From: Eubacteriales bacterium
GTDB taxonomy: Bacteria > Bacillota_A > Clostridia > Lachnospirales > Lachnospiraceae
Assembly: GCA_030533315.1 (NCBI GenBank)
Contig: JAUNJL010000011.1
Location: 1 to 53,253 of the forward strand
DNA length: 53,253 nt
Direction of reading: 5' to 3'
Part shown: one piece after another, positions 50,792 to 53,253 of the stretch
How positions within the stretch are numbered: the first letter of the stretch is position 1
How the letters are laid out: every line of letters starts with the position of its first letter
Program-made: the position numbers and the translations under genes
Notes under the pieces: model-generated
Told to the model about the DNA's origin: nothing
What the model saw: the letters and a program-made list of their open reading frames with translations, nothing else
Database searches by the model: none

Positions 50792-52534
50792 TCAGACTTC
50801 TTTTAGATTGGTGATGTCCGGGGTGGCCATGAGGGAGTAGTTGGTGTAGTATACGACGAAGCCGGGTTTGGCGCCTGCCGGTTTTTTTACGTTCTTCTTT
50901 TGGAGGTAGTCGATTTCTACCTTGGGGGCTGTCCGGCCTGAGGAGTAGTAGGCGGCCAGGCTTCCCGCCTCCTCAAAGGTGCGGTCCGGGAGGGTGCCGT
51001 CCTTTGTCTTTACCACCACATGGGAGCCGGGCATCTTCTTGGCGTGAAACCACCAGTCGTTTCCGGTGGCCAGCTTGAAGGTGAGCTCGTCGTTCTGGTA
51101 GTTGTTTTTCCCCACGTAGATGTCATAGCCGTCGCTGGAGACGTAGTGGAAGGGCTTGGACTTCGCCTGCATCTTGCTGCCCTTCTGAGGGGTGTGCTTT
51201 TTGATGTATCCGTATTCCACAAGCTCCGTCTTGATCTGGGAGAGGTCGCTCTCCTCCACGGCGATATCCAGGGCGTTGGAGATGGATTCCAGGTGCTGGA
51301 TCTCGCCGGTGGTTTCTTCCGTCTGGTAGGTGAGGGCCTCCTGTGTCCGTTTCAGCTTGCTGTACCGGTCAAAGTATTTCTTGGCGTTTTCCTGGGGGGT
51401 GAGGGTGGGATCCAGAGGGATGGTGATCTCCTCGTTGGTGTAGTAATTCAAGGCTGAGAAGGACTTGCAGCCATCCTCCAGACCGTAGCCGTAGGTGTTG
51501 ATCAGTTCTCCGTAAATCTTGTATTTGTCTTTCTTTTCCGTATCCTTCAGCTGCTTTTGCTGAAGAATGTATTTTTTGCGGTTCCGCTCCAGGGCTGTCT
51601 GGACGATCCGGCGAAGCTCCGAGGATTTCTGGCGGATGCGGGTGATGGCGTCCTTCGAGGCGTAATAAGCCTCCAGCATGGCGGAAACGCTGTCGAATCG
51701 TTGGGTACGGTAAAGAGAACCGTACTGCTGGAAGGGAAGGACTCCGTATTCTACCGGCTCCTGATCCCGATAGACGATGGTGGGGACAAAATCCCCCTCC
51801 TGTACCTGTTCCATGGTCCGGCGAAAGGTGTGATAAAGGTGGAGCTGCTCTTTTTCTCCCAGGGACTGGGCGGCGCCGCCCCCGTCAATGGAGGCCCGGC
51901 AGCAGATTTCCTGAGCCATGACAGGGCTTAAGCCGGTGATGGTGGTGTAGAGAGCCTTGGCGATGGTGGTGGGCTTTTGACAGAGAACCGTCCGGAAAAG
52001 CTCCTCCGTCACGGCGGCAGGCTCCAGCTTTTCCTGCGTTTTGGGAATAAAGTAGGTTCGTCCCGGCAGCACCTCCCGGACAGAGCTCATGTTGCCGGAG
52101 ACGTGCTTGATGCTGTCCAAAATCATGCCGTTGTGGTCACAGAAGATGAGGTTGCTGTGCTTTCCCATCAGTTCCAGGATCAGCACCTTGTGGCACACGT
52201 CCCCCAGCTCGTTTAGGTGCTCCAGCTCAAACTCCACCACCCGCTCCATGCCGGGCTGCCGGATGGCGGTGATCCGGGCGCTTCCCACGTGCTTTCGGAG
52301 AAGCATACAAAAATTAGGGGCGGTGAGGGGGCTGACCTTGTTTTTCTGGGTAAAATAAAGCAGGGGAAGGGAGGCGGAGGCGGAGAGAAGAAGCCGTTTT
52401 TGCCCGCTTTTTCCCTTTGCGGTGATGAGCAGCTCGTCCTTTTCCGGCTGAGCGATCTTGTTGATCCTTCCGCCCTCCAGCTCAGCCTTCAGTTCCTGAA
52501 CCATGGCGGCGATGGTGATACCGTCAAATGCCAT
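50792..52534 (-). CDS. rqcH: Ribosome quality control protein RqcH (NFACT family)
   Basis: A 580-residue NFACT protein (also annotated fibronectin-binding A). RqcH binds stalled 50S subunits and drives C-terminal alanine tailing. The layout is NFACT-N (1-200), helix-hairpin-helix, long coiled coil (about 280-430) and NFACT-R, with DGYDIYVGKNNYQNDEL near 466 and WWFHAKKMPGSHVVVKT. Position 97-98 is Glu-Arg, where B. subtilis has the essential Asp97-Arg98. Start ATG 52532-52534 has AAGGAGGAATTTTCGT upstream; the longer open frame runs through a repeat array. No clear promoter. Confidence 0.94.
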   Translation of the reverse strand: MAFDGITIAAMVQELKAELEGGRINKIAQPEKDELLITAKGKSGQKRLLLSASASLPLLYFTQKNKVSPLTAPNFCMLLRKHVGSARITAIRQPGMERVVEFELEHLNELGDVCHKVLILELMGKHSNLIFCDHNGMILDSIKHVSGNMSSVREVLPGRTYFIPKTQEKLEPAAVTEELFRTVLCQKPTTIAKALYTTITGLSPVMAQEICCRASIDGGGAAQSLGEKEQLHLYHTFRRTMEQVQEGDFVPTIVYRDQEPVEYGVLPFQQYGSLYRTQRFDSVSAMLEAYYASKDAITRIRQKSSELRRIVQTALERNRKKYILQQKQLKDTEKKDKYKIYGELINTYGYGLEDGCKSFSALNYYTNEEITIPLDPTLTPQENAKKYFDRYSKLKRTQEALTYQTEETTGEIQHLESISNALDIAVEESDLSQIKTELVEYGYIKKHTPQKGSKMQAKSKPFHYVSSDGYDIYVGKNNYQNDELTFKLATGNDWWFHAKKMPGSHVVVKTKDGTLPDRTFEEAGSLAAYYSSGRTAPKVEIDYLQKKNVKKPAGAKPGFVVYYTNYSLMATPDITNLKEV

Positions 52535-52563
52535 ACGAAAATTCCTCCTTGTGTTGTGATCGT

Positions 52564-52689
52564 GATAAAACAAATGAATGGCCCGATAAAACAAGCGGAC
52601 GCCCGATAAAAGGAATGGGCCGTCTGATAAATGAAACAATCTGATAAAAGAGACAGTCTTTTGATAAAGGAGACGACTCCTTCCATAAA
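52564..52689. repeat. Seven-copy GATAAA array, about 20-bp period
   Basis: GATAAA occurs at 52564, 52585, 52605, 52626, 52643 and 52663, plus CATAAA at 52684; spacings are 21, 20, 21, 17, 20, 21. Four of the first five copies have a further A. Units 4-6 also share GA(A/G)AC after the core. Read toward rqcH the element is TTTATC. The array fills the region 30 to 155 bp upstream of the rqcH start. Confidence 0.85.
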
Positions 52690-52743
52690 GGGAGCGAGTG
52701 GTTGGCCGCTTTGTGTGATGCTGGGCCGATGGTGCGCCGATAC

Positions 52744-52780
52744 AAAAAAATGGTTCCAAAGCCTAAACTTCAGAACCATT
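52744..52780 (-). terminator. tRNA-Glu cluster terminator
   Basis: On the minus strand AATGGTTC (52773-52780) pairs with GAACCATT (52749-52756), followed by TTTTTT. It ends the tRNA transcript before rqcH. Confidence 0.85.
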
Positions 52781-52786
52781 CCCTAG

Positions 52787-52858
52787 CAGCCAGTACGAGA
52801 ATCGAACTCGTGTTTCCGCCGTGAGAGGGCGGCGTCTTGACCCCTTGACCAACTGGCC
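52787..52858 (-). tRNA. tRNA-Glu (CUC), copy 3 in transcription order
   Basis: 72 nt, no encoded CCA. Acceptor GGCCAGT/ACTGGCT, anticodon stem CCGCC/GGCGG with loop CTCTCAC (anticodon CUC, reads GAG), T arm CGAGTTCGATTCTCG. Identical to the copy at 52893. Confidence 0.95.
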
Positions 52859-52892
52859 ATATGTAATTGCTTATGAATATCGGTAGAGAAAA

Positions 52893-52964
52893 CAGCCAGT
52901 ACGAGAATCGAACTCGTGTTTCCGCCGTGAGAGGGCGGCGTCTTGACCCCTTGACCAACTGGCC
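52893..52964 (-). tRNA. tRNA-Glu (CUC), copy 2
   Basis: Same 72-nt gene as the copy at 52787, exactly 106 bp away; the 34-bp spacers on either side are also identical, so the unit has been tandemly duplicated. Confidence 0.95.
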
Positions 52965-52998
52965 ATATGTAATTGCTTATGAATATCGGTAGAGAAAA

Positions 52999-53070
52999 CA
53001 GCCAGTACGAGAATCGAACTCGTGTTTCCGCCGTGAGAGGGCGGCGTCTTAACCCCTTGACCAACTGGCC
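52999..53070 (-). tRNA. tRNA-Glu (CUC), copy 1 (promoter proximal)
   Basis: Differs from the other two copies by one D-loop base (GGGGTTAAGAC here, GGGGTCAAGAC in the others). The form here is the more usual one for bacterial tRNA-Glu. Confidence 0.95.
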
Positions 53071-53090
53071 ATGCGTCAACCGACTCGCTT

Positions 53091-53119
53091 AGTATATAAT
53101 ACTTTTCGATGGATTGCAA
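53091..53119 (-). promoter_or_regulatory. tRNA-Glu cluster promoter
   Basis: On the minus strand TTGCAA (53114-53119), 17-bp spacer, TATACT (53091-53096). It lies about 20 bp before the first tRNA. Confidence 0.8.
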
Positions 53120-53253
53120 GCTTTTTTTGTAAAAAAGAGAAATTTTTTGATGGGGCCCCCACTTATAGACTGTATTTATAAACCTTGCCTTGCCGGGTAT
53201 CCACAGTTTTGCAGCAACATATGTTCGGGCATGGCTTGAAATCCTTTTATTTC

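Noticed and set aside
52535..52779. Minus-strand open frame through the GATAAA array with repeated F-I-x residues
   Set aside because: The peptide repeat is a by-product of the roughly 21-bp DNA repeat; no ribosome site or family.
53197..53205. DnaA-box-like GTATCCACA
   Set aside because: A single near match with no cluster, dnaA or dnaN nearby; expected by chance.
1..53253. CRISPR arrays, rRNA genes, integrases or intact insertion sequences
   Set aside because: None seen; the only mobile-type trace is the Rpn remnant near 50.3 kb. The tRNA-Glu repeats have a regular period but are tRNA genes, not CRISPR.

Overview
The window reads as chromosome of a GC-rich anaerobic Firmicute, most likely a Lachnospiraceae-type clostridium. 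Support comes from the Pta/AckA acetate pathway, the DUF177-rpmF and plsX-rnc-smc-ftsY and ylxM-ffh-rpsP-khpA-rimM-trmD gene orders, strong AGGAGG ribosome sites, a surface protein with Ig-like plus fibronectin-like C-terminal modules, and a selenocysteine system. The genus cannot be fixed from sequence alone. Most genes are on the + strand; the minus-strand genes sit singly or in one pair (tyrA-aroA).

Layout. 1-2.3 kb: 3' part of a repetitive secreted or surface protein. 2.4-7.2 kb: tmcAL (minus), then pta, ackA, DUF177 and rpmF. 7.5-18.4 kb: an accessory-looking block between rpmF and plsX, which are neighbours in many Firmicutes. It holds a MATE exporter, a GH2 glycosidase (minus), selA-selB, a LysR regulator, an M20 amidohydrolase, a YfcC-type carrier, selC (tRNA-Sec, minus) and a Nudix hydrolase. 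18.6-25 kb: plsX-rnc-smc-ftsY. 25.1-28.6 kb: threonine ammonia-lyase, a DUF362 ferredoxin-like protein (minus) and larE. 28.7-33.4 kb: ylxM-ffh-rpsP-khpA-rimM-trmD-queA. 33.5-39.8 kb: CapA-like protein (minus), endonuclease IV, a D-2-hydroxyacid dehydrogenase (minus), aroA and tyrA (minus). 40.2-45 kb: an EF-G paralogue and leuS. 45.2-50.1 kb: a complete branched-chain amino-acid type ABC transporter. 50.2-53.25 kb: remnant of a PD-(D/E)XK (Rpn-type) transposase, rqcH (minus) and three tandem tRNA-Glu(CUC) genes (minus).

How the genes work together. Protein synthesis and targeting dominate: rpmF, rpsP, rimM, trmD, queA, tmcAL, leuS, tRNA-Glu, EF-G paralogue, SRP (ffh/ftsY/ylxM), rescue of stalled ribosomes (rqcH) and UGA recoding (selA, selB, selC). 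Amino-acid acquisition and turnover form a second theme: M20/YfcC, threonine ammonia-lyase, LIV-type transporter, tyrA-aroA. Promoters with consensus-like -35/-10 boxes, nearly all with 17-bp spacers, can be placed in front of many of these units, and many intrinsic terminators are visible.

No clear-cut novel multi-gene defence or biosynthetic system is visible. The most unusual items are a seven-copy GATAAA array at about 20-bp period upstream of rqcH, a short SelB that seems to keep only two of the four C-terminal winged helices, a tRNA-Sec whose promoter predicts leaderless transcription, Cys-paired YDG-type repeats in the surface protein, an EF-G paralogue with an eroded G4 motif, and the insertion of the Sec/amidohydrolase block between rpmF and plsX.
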